DNA from: Sphingorhabdus wooponensis
GTDB lineage: Bacteria; Pseudomonadota; Alphaproteobacteria; Sphingomonadales; Sphingomonadaceae
Direction: 5' to 3'
Length of the DNA: 64,000 nt
NCBI RefSeq assembly: GCF_003933235.1
Contig: NZ_RWJI01000001.1
Span: forward strand, 1,184,001-1,248,000
Notes under the pieces: generated by a model
Told to the model about the DNA's origin: nothing
The model's database searches: none
What the model saw: the letters and a program-made list of their open reading frames with translations, nothing else
Position numbers and translations under genes: made by a program
Part shown: positions 34,042 to 44,525 of the stretch, in pieces
How positions within the stretch are numbered: position 1 is the stretch's first letter
Layout: each line of letters opens with the position of its first letter

Positions 34042-36738
34042 ATGAAAATATTCCACTTTAGCGCTATTTTGCTCGCATCTACCGCTGTTCCCGCAATGGC
34101 GATGAACGATGCCCAGAGTACGGGCAGCACATTGGCGATTGCCAATGACGACATTGAAGACGCGGTGGATGAAGCGCCTTCGGGCGAAATCGTCGTTACA
34201 GCTGAACGCATTAGGGGTTCGGTCGATACCGACGTCCCGCCCGTAGAGGAGTTGAATGAAGCAGATATTGCCTCCTTGGGTGCATCATCCCTGACCGACC
34301 TTGTCGCGGCGGTGGCGCCGCAGGCCAATTCGGGGCGCGGGCGTGGCGGCGGCATGCCGATTATCTTGCTGAACGGCCAACGCGTATCGGGTTTCCGAGA
34401 GCTACGTGATTTACCGCCCGAAGCCATTCGTCAGGTTCAGATTTTCCCGGAAGAAGTGGCGCTTAAATATGGTTTCCGTCCTGACCAGCGGGTGATCAAC
34501 TTTATCTTGAAAGACAATTTTGCCTCCTTCGCCACAGAATTTGAACATGCACAGCCCCAGGATGGCGGCTTTGGCACGAATGAATTTGAAACGACGCTGA
34601 CGCGTATTGGCAAAACCACCCGATTTAATTTGGATATTGAGCTGGAACGATCAACAGCGTTGACCGAGTCCGAACGCGACCTGATATCTTCGGGTGGTTC
34701 ATTATTGGCGCGTGGCGGCAACATAAGTGGACTTGGCGCCAACGGAGAAATTGCTCCCGCCTTAAGCGCGCTTGCTGGAAGTAATGTGACCAAGGCGGGC
34801 GTTCCCTTAGGGTTATCCAACCCGAATTTGGCGCAATTTTCCAGCACGGCAAATCGCCTGAATGACGGCAATATTGGCGACGTCCGGACGTTGCTTCCCC
34901 GTACAGAGCGGCTGGAGATGAATGGCACATGGAGCCGTTCGCTTGGTCCGCAGACAATATTGTCGCTGAACGCCAATTACGCGATGACGGCTAGTGAATC
35001 CTTGCTGGGCTTGCCCGGTACAAGCTTCGTCCTGCCGGGTAGCAGCCCATTTTCACCCTTTGGCCAAGATGTAACGCTCAGCCGCTATTTCGACAGCCCA
35101 CGTCCGCTGGAGCGCGAAAGCGAAACACATGTTTTCCAGACCGGCAGCACGTTCAACCATGCGCTGGGCGGATGGCGCTGGACGGTCACGGGTAATTATG
35201 CCCGCACGGCAAATGACACCCGCACCACACGCAACGCAGATTTCAATGCATTACGCGCGGGCGTGCTTGCGGGCACTATCAACCCATTTTCCGCAGATTT
35301 CGGGTCGAATTTGCTGTTTCTTGCGCCCGACCTCGCCACCAGCCTGAACCAGAATATGGAGGCGCGCAGCACATTTGCGGGATCTGTGCTCAAATTGCCC
35401 GCAGGTGATGTGCAGATGACATTCGCATCTGGCCTTACGCGGCAAATGTTGGACAGCGAAACATGGCGGTCGGGCGTCACCATCGATATCGCGTTACGCC
35501 GGAACATCATGAACCATTCGGTCAACGCGGAATTGCCGCTGACCGGCCGCGATTTCGGCCTTGGCGCGGTGATTGGCGAATGGGCCATCAATGGCAATAT
35601 CGGCTATAGCGATCTGTCCGATTTCGGGAATTTGTTGGAATATGGCGCTGGTCTGCGCTGGGCCCCGGCACGCAACCTGACCTTTCAAGTTTCGATAACG
35701 GGCGACGAAAACGCGCCCGGCATTGGCCAATTGGGTAATCCGACTTTGGTCACACCCAATGTTGCAACCTATGATTTTACGCGCGGCGAAAGTCTGTTCA
35801 TCAATGTCATTACCGGTGGCAACCCTGCCCTCATTGGCGAAAAGCGCCGCGATGTGATATTGAACGCGAATTGGAACCCTGAATTCATCAAAGATTTCGC
35901 GCTTCAGTTCAGCTATTTCAAAAACAACAGCCGCAATACAACGGCCGCCTTCCCCCTTCTAACGCCAGAGATTGAGGCAGCCTTTGCCAGCCGCGTTGTC
36001 CGTGATGCGCAAGGTCGCTTGGTCAGCATCGACCAACGCCCCGTGAATTTCGACCGTGAAACGTCACAGCGCATTCGCTGGGGCTTCAATGTATCGGGTA
36101 ACATCGGTGCTTCCGCACCCCCACGTGGGCCATTCGGTGGCCCGCCTGCGGCTGCGACTGGCGCTCCTAGCGCGCCGCGGGCTGCAAGCGGCGGCGGCAG
36201 CGGTCGCGGCTTTGGTGGCGGAGCTCGGTTTGGCGCGCCCGGCGGGGGCCAACCCAGCCGCTGGAACATCGCCTTATACCATAGCTATCGCATCGAGGAC
36301 CAAATCCTAATCCGTCCCGGCGTGCCTGTGCTCGACCTGTTGAACGGCTCAGCCACCAACAGCAATGGCGGCGCATCACGGCATGAGGTCGAACTGTCGG
36401 GTGGTTTGTTCCACAAGGGCTTTGGTTTCCGGCTGCAAGGAACCTATAAAAGCGCAACCACCGCCAAGGGCACTGGCCTTGCCAATAGCAATGACCTGCG
36501 GTTTAGCGACATAGCCGCCATCAGCGCATTTTTGTTCGTCAATTTGGACCAGCAAGCGCGTATCGTAAAAGCCGTGCCATTGCTGAAAGGTAGCCGTATA
36601 TCCTTCCGGATCGAAAATATCCTCAACGATATCGTCGATGTGCGTGACCAAAATGGCAATGTGCCTTTGGGCTATCAGCCCGGCTATATAGACCCGCGTG
36701 GTCGGGTGTTTGAACTGAGCTTCAGAAAGCGGTTCTGA
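34042..36738 (+). CDS. TonB-dependent receptor-like outer-membrane protein with Gly/Pro-rich insertion
   Basis: 898 residues. The signal peptide ends at about residue 20 (VPAMA). GEIVVTAERIRGS starts a plug of unusual form: PQANSGRGRGGGMPIILLNG followed by ELRDLPPEAIRQVQIFPEEVALKYGF. The barrel ends LSFRKRF. Residues about 690-738 are a low-complexity block of Gly, Pro, Ala and Arg (SAPPRGPFGGPPAAATG, GGGSGRGFGGGARFG), probably a surface loop, just before RWNIALYHSYRIEDQI. The ligand is unknown. It is divergent from infA, so the 180-base spacer holds both promoters. Confidence 0.85.
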   Translation: MKIFHFSAILLASTAVPAMAMNDAQSTGSTLAIANDDIEDAVDEAPSGEIVVTAERIRGSVDTDVPPVEELNEADIASLGASSLTDLVAAVAPQANSGRGRGGGMPIILLNGQRVSGFRELRDLPPEAIRQVQIFPEEVALKYGFRPDQRVINFILKDNFASFATEFEHAQPQDGGFGTNEFETTLTRIGKTTRFNLDIELERSTALTESERDLISSGGSLLARGGNISGLGANGEIAPALSALAGSNVTKAGVPLGLSNPNLAQFSSTANRLNDGNIGDVRTLLPRTERLEMNGTWSRSLGPQTILSLNANYAMTASESLLGLPGTSFVLPGSSPFSPFGQDVTLSRYFDSPRPLERESETHVFQTGSTFNHALGGWRWTVTGNYARTANDTRTTRNADFNALRAGVLAGTINPFSADFGSNLLFLAPDLATSLNQNMEARSTFAGSVLKLPAGDVQMTFASGLTRQMLDSETWRSGVTIDIALRRNIMNHSVNAELPLTGRDFGLGAVIGEWAINGNIGYSDLSDFGNLLEYGAGLRWAPARNLTFQVSITGDENAPGIGQLGNPTLVTPNVATYDFTRGESLFINVITGGNPALIGEKRRDVILNANWNPEFIKDFALQFSYFKNNSRNTTAAFPLLTPEIEAAFASRVVRDAQGRLVSIDQRPVNFDRETSQRIRWGFNVSGNIGASAPPRGPFGGPPAAATGAPSAPRAASGGGSGRGFGGGARFGAPGGGQPSRWNIALYHSYRIEDQILIRPGVPVLDLLNGSATNSNGGASRHEVELSGGLFHKGFGFRLQGTYKSATTAKGTGLANSNDLRFSDIAAISAFLFVNLDQQARIVKAVPLLKGSRISFRIENILNDIVDVRDQNGNVPLGYQPGYIDPRGRVFELSFRKRF

Positions 36739-36754
36739 GCAATTGGAACAGCAC

Positions 36755-36791
36755 ATAAAAAACCCCGCCGGAATTGCTTCCAGCGGGGTTT
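36755..36791 (-). terminator. Terminator for hppA (minus strand), between convergent genes
   Basis: Nine-base arms AAACCCCGC (36760-36768) and GCGGGGTTT (36783-36791) with a 14-base loop. On the minus strand a run of T follows the stem, so it ends hppA transcripts. On the plus strand it could also slow the receptor transcript but lacks a good T-run. Confidence 0.8.
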
Positions 36792-36814
36792 CTAAGCTTA
36801 ATAATCTTTAGACG

Positions 36815-38911
36815 TTACATGCCGCCATGGGCCAATGCTGCCAAGAGGAGCAAGGCCACGATATTCGTGATCTTGATCATTGGGTTTACAGCTGGACCAG
36901 CAGTGTCCTTATAGGGATCACCTACGGTGTCGCCGGTTACAGCAGCCTTATGGGCCTCCGAACCTTTACCGCCATGGTTGCCATCTTCGATATATTTCTT
37001 GGCATTGTCCCATGCGCCGCCACCCGATGTCATCGAGATAGCAACGAACAGACCGCCCACAATCACGCCCAACAGGAGCGCGCCGAGAGCGGCAAAGCCC
37101 TCCGCTTGACCTGCAACGGCCGTAATCACGAAATAGACGGCAATTGGCGTCAATACGGGCAGCAAGGACGGAATAATCATTTCCTTAATTGCTGCCTTCG
37201 TGACCAAATCGACGGTACGCGCATAATTTGGTTTTGACTTGTAGGTCATGATGCCAGGGTCGTTTGCGAACTGGTCGCGCACGTCCTTCACCACTTCACC
37301 CGCCGCACGGCCCACAGCCGTCATGCCCATCGCACCAAACAAATATGGCAGAAGAGCACCGAGCAGAAGCCCGACAATGACATAGGGGTTTTCAAGGCTG
37401 AAATTCACCGCAAGATCAGGGAAATATTCCCGAAGATCGGCGGTGTAGCACGCGAACAGAACCAATGCGGCCAGACCCGCCGAACCAATGGCATAGCCCT
37501 TGGTCACAGCCTTGGTCGTGTTGCCCACAGCGTCCAACGCATCGGTCTTTTCACGGACAGAATCGTCGAGACCAGCCATTTCGGCAATACCACCGGCATT
37601 GTCGGTAACTGGACCATAAGCGTCGAGCGCCACAACCATACCGGCCAACGCCAACATGGCCGTTGCGGCAAAGGCAATGCCGATAACGCCAGCCAATTGA
37701 TAAGCGATGATGATACCTGCGCAGATCACAATCGTTGGCATCGCGGTGGATTCAAGGCTGATTGCCAGACCTTGAATAACGTTGGTGCCGTGGCCCGTTT
37801 CAGATGCTTTCGCAATCGAGCGGACCGGACGGTAATTGGTGCCGGTATAATATTCGGTAATCCAGATGATCAGGCCCGTGATGACGAGACCAAGCAACGA
37901 GCAATAGAATAATGTCCGGCCGGTGAACCCGCCAACATCATTTGCCATGCCGCCCAGAGCGAAGTCGATCGCAAACCAAATCGCCGGAACCGACAAAATG
38001 GCCGTGACCAAAAAGCCCTTATACATCGCGCCCATGATATTCTTTCCACCGCCAAGACGGACGAAATAGGTACCAATGATCGAGGTGATGACGCACACGC
38101 CGCCAATCAACAATGGCAAGCTCATGAGGTTCATGAACAACGCATTGTCAGTCACGCCCTGCACCAGCAAAGCGATCAGCACCATCGTTGCGCCAACGGT
38201 TACAACATAGGTTTCGAAGAGGTCAGCAGCCATACCAGCGCAATCGCCGACATTGTCGCCAACATTATCCGCAATAACGGCAGGGTTGCGTGGATCGTCT
38301 TCTGGAATGCCAGCCTCAACCTTGCCAACAAGGTCAGCGCCGACGTCAGCGGCTTTGGTAAAAATACCGCCGCCCAAACGTGCGAAGATGGAAATCAGCG
38401 ATGCGCCAAATGCCAATGCGACAAGCGCATCAATCACCGGCCGGCTGTTTGGTGCCATCATGGCAACATCCGTCAGATACCAGAAGAACACGGCAATCGC
38501 CAGCAAGGCAAGTCCCGCCACGAGCATACCCGTAATCGCACCTGCGCGGAACGCCATGGTCAAACCGGCCTGAAGCCCGGTCTGCGCCGCAGCAGCCGTG
38601 CGGACGTTTGCACGCACCGAAATGTTCATTCCGATATAGCCTGCAACGCCCGAAAGCACTGCACCAATCACGAAACCTACGGTTGGAATGACACCCAAGA
38701 ACACAGCAACCAAAACCGCGACCACGACGCCAACAATAGCGATGGTACGATATTGACGGCCAAGATAGGCTTTTGCGCCCTCTTGAATGGCCGCAGCGAT
38801 TTCCTGCATTTTGTCATTGCCGGCCGGTGCACTCAGCACCTGACGGCTGGTTACAAAACCGTATATGACGGCCAGTAACCCGCATAATATTGCGATAATT
38901 GTCAGAGACAT
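36815..38911 (-). CDS. hppA: K+-independent proton-translocating pyrophosphatase
   Basis: 698 residues with about 16 membrane segments. The substrate site [39 protein letters not shown] and the C-terminal [15 protein letters not shown] are intact. The segment [17 protein letters not shown] carries Lys after GNTT, the residue that marks K+-independent H+-PPases (K+-dependent forms have Ala). It couples PPi hydrolysis to proton export. A purine-rich ribosome site precedes the start. A perfect 12-base palindrome CAACAATTGTTG lies at 38943-38954 in the leader. Confidence 0.97.
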   Translation of the reverse strand: MSLTIIAILCGLLAVIYGFVTSRQVLSAPAGNDKMQEIAAAIQEGAKAYLGRQYRTIAIVGVVVAVLVAVFLGVIPTVGFVIGAVLSGVAGYIGMNISVRANVRTAAAAQTGLQAGLTMAFRAGAITGMLVAGLALLAIAVFFWYLTDVAMMAPNSRPVIDALVALAFGASLISIFARLGGGIFTKAADVGADLVGKVEAGIPEDDPRNPAVIADNVGDNVGDCAGMAADLFETYVVTVGATMVLIALLVQGVTDNALFMNLMSLPLLIGGVCVITSIIGTYFVRLGGGKNIMGAMYKGFLVTAILSVPAIWFAIDFALGGMANDVGGFTGRTLFYCSLLGLVITGLIIWITEYYTGTNYRPVRSIAKASETGHGTNVIQGLAISLESTAMPTIVICAGIIIAYQLAGVIGIAFAATAMLALAGMVVALDAYGPVTDNAGGIAEMAGLDDSVREKTDALDAVGNTTKAVTKGYAIGSAGLAALVLFACYTADLREYFPDLAVNFSLENPYVIVGLLLGALLPYLFGAMGMTAVGRAAGEVVKDVRDQFANDPGIMTYKSKPNYARTVDLVTKAAIKEMIIPSLLPVLTPIAVYFVITAVAGQAEGFAALGALLLGVIVGGLFVAISMTSGGGAWDNAKKYIEDGNHGGKGSEAHKAAVTGDTVGDPYKDTAGPAVNPMIKITNIVALLLLAALAHGGM

Positions 38912-39047
38912 GAAATTATCTCTCCCCTCCTGTTTTTATAAACAACAATTGTTGCCCCTCTCCTCCCGAGATTTGCAAGCCCACAGGGTATAAGGCGCGC
39001 TTATCGGCTATGGCAACCCATAAACGCCGCCTACGTCCCTGCATGCA

Positions 39048-39965
39048 TCATTGATGTTGATAACCAAGCGTTGGAGGCAGTTTTACGGGATTCACGCCGT
39101 CTTTTAAGGTCAGGCCGCCACCGGAAATCACGCGACCAATGGCCGTTGCTGGCACCGATAGGCTGGCTTCGGGTGATGCGGTGAACAGCAATTGATAATC
39201 ATCGCCCCAACTTGCCGCCTGCATACGGCTTTCAAGGCTGTCGGTGCGATAGCTGATATAAAGCGGCGATAAAGGCACGCGGGCTAGGTCTATTTCTATG
39301 CCAATCTGGCTGGCACGCGCCAAGCGTTCAGCATCCAGCAGCAAGCCATCCGACACATCCATCATCGCGCTTACAATCGGCGCAAGCTTTTGACCGTCAG
39401 CCAGCCGCGCGACGGGCCGGTTAAACGCATCGGCCAATGGCCCAACCTCATCAAACCCAGCGTCAATCAGCTCAAATCCCGCCAAGGCATCGCCAAGCGT
39501 TCCTGTCACATATACTATATCACCTATTTGCGCGCCGGATCGCGATGGCACGGGAATATGCTTTGCTCGGCCCAAAGCAGTCAGCCCAAGCGCCCGTTTA
39601 TCTCCACGATTGGCAACCGTATCTCCGCCCAGCAAAGCGACGTTATAATGCGCCAAAGCCTCTTTGAGACCAGCGGCAAACGACCGGTCCCAAGCATCAT
39701 CACCCAGCATGAAGCCAAGCAGCACACCAACAGGCGCCGCGCCCTTTGCGGCCAAATCGGACAGGTTCGTCGCCAACAGCTTCCAAGCAACATCGGCGGG
39801 ATTGGCGTTCGACCGGAAATGCACGCCCTCAGCCATCATATCATGGGTGATAATCAACGATGCATCGCCGATGTCGATGACCGCCACATCGTCCAGCAAG
39901 CCGCGCGCCGCAGGGTCAGTGGCAAAACCACGCAAAAGGTTGATGAAGCTGGATTCGGTGGTCAT
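39048..39965 (-). CDS. thiL: Thiamine-monophosphate kinase ThiL
   Basis: 305 residues from the ATG at 39965. Motifs: DDVAVIDIGD, ITHDMMAEGVHF, AWKLLATNLSDLAAKGAAPV and ALLGGDTV, typical of the AIR-synthase-like fold, then MMDVSDGLLLDAERL and ASWGDDYQLLFTA. It phosphorylates thiamine phosphate to the diphosphate. The frame runs on to 40022, but that part is read from a repeat element and is not credible. It follows nusB on the minus strand with a 107-base spacer. Confidence 0.94.
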   Translation of the reverse strand: MTTESSFINLLRGFATDPAARGLLDDVAVIDIGDASLIITHDMMAEGVHFRSNANPADVAWKLLATNLSDLAAKGAAPVGVLLGFMLGDDAWDRSFAAGLKEALAHYNVALLGGDTVANRGDKRALGLTALGRAKHIPVPSRSGAQIGDIVYVTGTLGDALAGFELIDAGFDEVGPLADAFNRPVARLADGQKLAPIVSAMMDVSDGLLLDAERLARASQIGIEIDLARVPLSPLYISYRTDSLESRMQAASWGDDYQLLFTASPEASLSVPATAIGRVISGGGLTLKDGVNPVKLPPTLGYQHQ

Positions 39966-39990
39966 AAAATCTCGGCTCCCCTCCCCCCAT

Positions 39991-40062
39991 GTCGTCATCC
40001 CGAACTTGTTTCGGGATAACAAGCAACCGCGGCATGTTGTCCTGAACCAAGTTCAGGACGAC
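39991..40062. repeat. Bipartite hairpin repeat, copy A (nusB-thiL spacer)
   Basis: Two perfect hairpins, each with an 8-base stem and a 5-base loop. The first is ATCCCGAA-CTTGT-TTCGGGAT at 39997-40017, the second GTCCTGAA-CCAAG-TTCAGGAC at 40039-40059, with 21 bases between. The outer GTCGTC (39991-39996) and GACGAC (40057-40062) are complementary. The linker begins AACAAGC, as in copy C. It lies inside the operon spacer between nusB and thiL. Confidence 0.85.
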
Positions 40063-40072
40063 GATAGAAAAT

Positions 40073-40534
40073 CTACCGCCGTACGTCCTTCGCGACGGCG
40101 TCCAGCAAGCCATTGACGAACTTTGCGTCCTTCTTGTCAAAAAAGGCATGGGCAACGTCGAGATATTCGTCGATCACTGTCGCGGTTGGGACATCGGGTC
40201 GCGCAATCAATTCATAAGTGCCGCAGCGCAAGATTTGGAGCATGGTCTTGTCCAAACGATCCATCTTCCATTTTTCGCCCAGCTTACCATCGACCAGTTC
40301 GTCGATTTCCGCGCGACGCGCATCGACGCCCGATACAACATCATCGAAGAAATCGGGATCAGCATCGGCATATTGCGCATCTTCGATTTCCTGACCCAGC
40401 CTGTGCGAATGAAATTCATTTAACAGCCGGGCAATGCCAATGTCCTCCATATCCATTTGATACAGCGCTTGCACCGACGCCAGACGCGCCGCAGAACGGG
40501 ATTTGGATTTCGCACTGGCGTTATTGGCACTCAT
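40073..40534 (-). CDS. nusB: Transcription antitermination factor NusB
   Basis: 153 residues, all-helical. ARLASVQALYQMDM is the N-terminal signature, followed by the C-terminal ILRCGTYELIARPDVPTATVIDEYLDVAHAFFDKKDAKFVNGLLD. It binds boxA RNA with NusE (S10). Its ATG overlaps the hisD TGA (ATGA), so it is coupled to the histidine genes. Confidence 0.96.
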   Translation of the reverse strand: MSANNASAKSKSRSAARLASVQALYQMDMEDIGIARLLNEFHSHRLGQEIEDAQYADADPDFFDDVVSGVDARRAEIDELVDGKLGEKWKMDRLDKTMLQILRCGTYELIARPDVPTATVIDEYLDVAHAFFDKKDAKFVNGLLDAVAKDVRR

Positions 40535-41820
40535 AATCTCTTCCTGACACTCGCCGCATGGGCGGGTAAACCTTCGGCATCGGCAAGCGTTGCCGCCGCC
40601 GGACCAATTTTATGGATAGCCTGTTGATCAAGCGCAATGAAGCTGGTTCGCTTCATGAAATCAAGTACTGACAGGCCAGACGCAAAGCGTGCGCGCCGTC
40701 CGGTGGGCAATACATGATTTGGACCAGCAACATAATCACCAATCGCCTCGGGCGTCATGCGACCCAAAAACACAGACCCTGCGTGACGGACAAGGTCAAA
40801 TAGCCGTTCTGCGCGGTCATCATCAACCGCAAGTTCCAAATGCTCCGCCGCCAACCTGTTGACCAAAGGCATCGCACCTTCCAAATTCTCGACGACAATA
40901 ATCGCGCCAAAATCCGCCCAACTGGCCCGCGCAACCGCACCGGTGGACAGTGTCGCAATTTGCGCGTCAACAGCCGCCGCGACTTGGGTGGCAAAATCGG
41001 CATTGTCCGTGAATAATATCGACTGGCTGGTCGGATCATGTTCTGCCTGACTTAACAGGTCCGCTGCAATCCATTCGGGATCATTTTGGGCATCGGCAAC
41101 CACAACGATTTCCGATGGCCCAGCCACCATGTCGATGCCGACCACACCATATAGCTGCCGTTTTGCCTCGGCCACCCAAGCGTTCCCGGGGCCCGTGATG
41201 ACATCAACGGGACGGATGCGTTCGGTTCCATAGGCCAAAGCCGCAATCGCCTGCGCCCCGCCGACGCGCCAGATTTCGTCCACACCTGCCAAATACGCGG
41301 CGGCCATGACGGTCTGGTTGGTCTCTCCGCGGGGGGTTGGCGTAACCATGACGATACGTTCGACGCCAGCAACTTTCGCCGGAATCGCATTCATCAGCAC
41401 CGATGATGGGTAAGCCGCACGGCCACCGGGGACATATACCCCCGCCGCATCGACCGCCGACCAACGCGCACCTAAACGCACATTGTCGCTGTCACGATAA
41501 TCCCTGTTTTCCGGCAGTTGTGCCTTATGATAGGCCTCAATCCGCTTCGCCGCGAGTGTCAAAGCGTCACGCAATTCTGGCTCCAGCGCGTCATAGGCGG
41601 CCTTGCACTGCGCCGCGTCAATCTGCCAACCCGCTGTGTTCAAATCAAATCCGTCAAAACGCTGTGTCATGTCCGCCAGCGTCACGTCCCCATGCGCGCG
41701 GACATCTTTTATTGTCTGTGCCACAGCGCTCGACACATCGGCATCCGCCTCACGCCGGCCATTCACCAACGCGTCAAATGCATCCGCAAAACCAATGTCA
41801 GAGGAATCAAGCCGCTGCAC
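40531..41820 (-). CDS. hisD: Histidinol dehydrogenase
   Basis: 429 residues, the usual length. Signature region [32 protein letters not shown] holds the catalytic Glu/His neighbourhood and zinc ligands. [35 protein letters not shown] and [18 protein letters not shown] are also present. It catalyses the last two steps of histidine synthesis. It overlaps hisG by 14 bases and nusB by 4. Confidence 0.97.
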   Translation of the reverse strand: MQRLDSSDIGFADAFDALVNGRREADADVSSAVAQTIKDVRAHGDVTLADMTQRFDGFDLNTAGWQIDAAQCKAAYDALEPELRDALTLAAKRIEAYHKAQLPENRDYRDSDNVRLGARWSAVDAAGVYVPGGRAAYPSSVLMNAIPAKVAGVERIVMVTPTPRGETNQTVMAAAYLAGVDEIWRVGGAQAIAALAYGTERIRPVDVITGPGNAWVAEAKRQLYGVVGIDMVAGPSEIVVVADAQNDPEWIAADLLSQAEHDPTSQSILFTDNADFATQVAAAVDAQIATLSTGAVARASWADFGAIIVVENLEGAMPLVNRLAAEHLELAVDDDRAERLFDLVRHAGSVFLGRMTPEAIGDYVAGPNHVLPTGRRARFASGLSVLDFMKRTSFIALDQQAIHKIGPAAATLADAEGLPAHAASVRKRL

Positions 41821-42463
41821 GTGCGCCCGTCAATTCCCGGAAACGTTCCACCATAGCCGGAATAGTTCCGCTCATCATCTTATACGCCGCGCGGTTGACG
41901 ATTAACCGCGCGGACACTTGGCTAATGACCGCCGTTTCGACAAGGCCATTTTCGGCGAGCGTTTTGCCCGATGAAACCAAATCCACAATCCGCCCCGAAA
42001 GCCCAAGCGAAGGCGCAAGTTCCATCGCACCATTCAACTTCACGCATTCGGCCTGAATACCCCGCGCGTGATAATAACGGCTTGTCGTGCCGGGATATTT
42101 GGTGGCCACACGGATATGCCCACCATTAACATCATCGGGAACGCCCTGCGGCATCGCCACCGATATCCGGCAACGGCCAATGCCCAAGTCTACGGGCGCA
42201 TATAGCTCCGAATAATCAAATTCGTCGATAACATCCGAACCGACAATACCAATCTGCGCCGCGCCATGGGCGACAAAGGTCGCCACATCGAACGCGCGGA
42301 CGCGAATGATGCTGATCGCGGGATTGTTGGTCGCGAACAAAAGCGCGCGGCTGGCGTCGTCAAAGAAGGCGGCTTCAGGCTCAATGCCAGCCGCTTGCAT
42401 CAACGGCAAAGCCTCGTCGAGAATCCGTCCCTTGGGGATTGCAAAGATGATTGGTTCGGTCAC
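41807..42463 (-). CDS. hisG: ATP phosphoribosyltransferase, short form (HisG-S)
   Basis: 218 residues. It begins [18 protein letters not shown], with [36 protein letters not shown] in the PRPP-binding region. The C-terminal regulatory ACT-like domain of long HisG is missing, so it should need HisZ (a HisRS paralogue), which is not in the window. It catalyses the first committed step of histidine synthesis. Divergent from the DUF2332 gene with a 39-base spacer. Confidence 0.95.
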   Translation of the reverse strand: MTEPIIFAIPKGRILDEALPLMQAAGIEPEAAFFDDASRALLFATNNPAISIIRVRAFDVATFVAHGAAQIGIVGSDVIDEFDYSELYAPVDLGIGRCRISVAMPQGVPDDVNGGHIRVATKYPGTTSRYYHARGIQAECVKLNGAMELAPSLGLSGRIVDLVSSGKTLAENGLVETAVISQVSARLIVNRAAYKMMSGTIPAMVERFRELTGARAAA

Positions 42464-42502
42464 AATGACCGCGCTTTACGGGTCGCGAGCGGAAAGGGCA
42501 AT

Positions 42503-43591
42503 ATGGCAGAAAATATAGCATCGGATGAATTCGGGCGCGGCGTCATGGATGATGCCCGTGTGGCAGAGGGCATAATGGTTCAGGCCGAACATTGCCGTCG
42601 CAACAATGCACCCATTACCGAAAAGATCGTGATGGCACAGCTTGCCTTGATGCAAGGCGATACATCAGTAGGAAAACGTATCGCAAATTGGCTAGGCTTG
42701 CCGCTGGAAGACGCCCTACCCTTGCGACTGGCGGGCGGGCTGCATCATCTGCACCTGACAGGCGCGGATGATCGCTTAGACCCGATTTATCGCGGCGAAG
42801 TAACGGATCAGGCCGAAGTAGACGCCATAATTGCCGCGATTACGCATGACCATGACGCGCGCTTGCTGCCATGGCTTGATGGTCCACCCCAGACCAATGA
42901 GGCAGGGCGTTCCGCCAATTTCATGGCCGCCTTGCTATGGTTATCTCCCAAAATCGGAGCGCAATTTGAACTGAATGAACTCGGCGCGAGCGCAGGCATC
43001 AACAGCATGATGGACCGATATCATTATGACTTAGGCGGCGTCACTATCGGGCCAGAAAACTCTCCGATGCACATTAGACCCGATTGGCGTGGTCCACCGC
43101 CACCAGATTCGCCTGTGACCATTGCCCACATTCATGGCTGTGATCAGGCACCCATTGATTTATCCGATCCTGCGTCCGCATTGCGCGTAAAAAGCTATGT
43201 CTGGCCTGAAAACCTGGACCGGCTGGCACGCATGGACGCAGCGATTGCCCTTGCCGCTGAGCTGCCGCCCAATGTCGTAAAAGCCGATGCGCTCGATTGG
43301 GTATTGCAGCGCCTATCTGTACTGCAAGACCTCCAAGTTGCGCGCATATTCAACCATTCGATTGTGTGGCAATATATTCCCGAAGTCCGGCGCCAGAAAA
43401 TCCGCGCAGCGATAGAAGCCGCTGGACAGAAAGCAACGCCAGAACGCCCGCTCGCTTGGATCATGCTCGAAACCAATCGCGAAACTTTCAAGCATGAGCT
43501 ATCGGTCAAATATTGGCCTGGCCCCGATGCGTGGCATTTGCTGGCCGAAGCACATGCCCATGGCGCGTGGGTAAACTGGCGCGGCGATTAG
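42503..43591 (+). CDS. DUF2332 family protein
   Basis: 362 residues. FELNELGASAGINSMMDRYHY is the family hallmark, resembling a SAM-binding region (GASAGLN) of methyltransferase type. LPWLDGPPQTNEAGRSANFMAAL, VWPENLDRLARMDAAIALA and RIFNHSIVWQYIP are further family blocks. The start at 42503 follows AAAGGG; the longer frame to 42266 lies across hisG in antisense. The function is unknown. The last four bases overlap the convergent epoxide-hydrolase-like gene. Confidence 0.87.
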   Translation: MAENIASDEFGRGVMDDARVAEGIMVQAEHCRRNNAPITEKIVMAQLALMQGDTSVGKRIANWLGLPLEDALPLRLAGGLHHLHLTGADDRLDPIYRGEVTDQAEVDAIIAAITHDHDARLLPWLDGPPQTNEAGRSANFMAALLWLSPKIGAQFELNELGASAGINSMMDRYHYDLGGVTIGPENSPMHIRPDWRGPPPPDSPVTIAHIHGCDQAPIDLSDPASALRVKSYVWPENLDRLARMDAAIALAAELPPNVVKADALDWVLQRLSVLQDLQVARIFNHSIVWQYIPEVRRQKIRAAIEAAGQKATPERPLAWIMLETNRETFKHELSVKYWPGPDAWHLLAEAHAHGAWVNWRGD

Positions 43592-44502
43592 GCCAAAAAT
43601 TTGCTCATCGCCGCGTTTACGGCATCGGGTTGTTCCCAAATAACGAAATGTCCGCAATCCGCGACGGGCGCGATTGTCACATTGGGAACAAGTTTCTCTA
43701 TGCCATCAATATTGCTCGGCGGCAAAGCCAGGTCATCCATCGCCCATATTACTAAGGTCGGGATCATCAGCGGCGGAAATGCGCCTGCTGCGAAGGCAGG
43801 GATTTCCGCATCTTCATCCATCGCGGGCACATATATCGCGGACGCGCGATACCAGTTCAGCATGCCGAAGCAGGTGTCGCGGTCGTTCCAATCGGCGAGC
43901 AACGCAGCGCGTTCCTCTGGCTCCATCGCATTTGGCTTGTCCCATTTTATTGTTTTCAACAACAAACCGGTAAGGCCATGTTCCTGCACCACAGCGTCAT
44001 TCGCCGGATCACGAAAGGCGCGAATATATTGGCTGGATTCGCGCTGGTTCATGTCGGTGATCAACAAGCGCTGAAAAATATAGGGATGCGGCGCATTAGC
44101 GATAATCGCACGTGGCACACGCCCAGCCCAAGCTGGATTAAGCGCACCGGCCTGCCCGTTCAATGCAACGCTCCACGCAATCGCGCCACCCCAATCATGG
44201 CCCGCAATGATGAATTGTTGCACATGCAAGGCATCCGCCAGCGCAAAGATATCGGCGGTCAGCTTGTCTGCGGTATAGGCATCGACCTGTTTGGGCTTTG
44301 ACGTCCCACGATAGCCGCGCTGATCGGGCGCGATGCAATAAAAGCGGTCGGCGAAATGCGCGATTTGGTGCCGCCATGTGCGGTGCGATTCGGGAAAGCC
44401 ATGCAGGAAGATAATCGCCGGATTTTTGGGATTACCGGCCGTAAATACATCCATGTCTATGCCCGTCGACAGCGACAGGCGGTGCGGAGAAAGTTCGATC
44501 AT
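43588..44502 (-). CDS. Alpha/beta hydrolase, epoxide hydrolase/dehalogenase-like
   Basis: 304 residues. The oxyanion site FLHGFPESHRTWR, the nucleophile elbow IAGHDWGGAIAW with Asp as nucleophile, and the catalytic His in DCGHFVIWEQP are visible. RGYRGTSKPKQVDAY after APDQ fits the epoxide hydrolase/haloacetate dehalogenase group. The cap tyrosines that open epoxides cannot be assigned with certainty. It may hydrolyse xenobiotic or lipid epoxides. It is cytosolic because no signal peptide is seen. Confidence 0.87.
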   Translation of the reverse strand: MIELSPHRLSLSTGIDMDVFTAGNPKNPAIIFLHGFPESHRTWRHQIAHFADRFYCIAPDQRGYRGTSKPKQVDAYTADKLTADIFALADALHVQQFIIAGHDWGGAIAWSVALNGQAGALNPAWAGRVPRAIIANAPHPYIFQRLLITDMNQRESSQYIRAFRDPANDAVVQEHGLTGLLLKTIKWDKPNAMEPEERAALLADWNDRDTCFGMLNWYRASAIYVPAMDEDAEIPAFAAGAFPPLMIPTLVIWAMDDLALPPSNIDGIEKLVPNVTIAPVADCGHFVIWEQPDAVNAAMSKFLA

Positions 44503-44525
44503 GTCATTTGGCCCCGTTGCTTAGC

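Noticed and set aside
34437-34976. 179-residue minus-strand frame inside the second TonB receptor gene
   Set aside because: Low-complexity Ser/Arg/Pro composition typical of an antisense frame; no start signal and no family pattern.
39966-40022. Upstream extension of thiL
   Set aside because: The extra 19 residues are read through a repeat element. The ATG at 39965 starts at the family's normal position.
42266-42502. N-terminal extension of the DUF2332 frame across hisG
   Set aside because: The extension is antisense to hisG and lacks any family similarity. The ATG at 42503 has a ribosome site and gives normal length.
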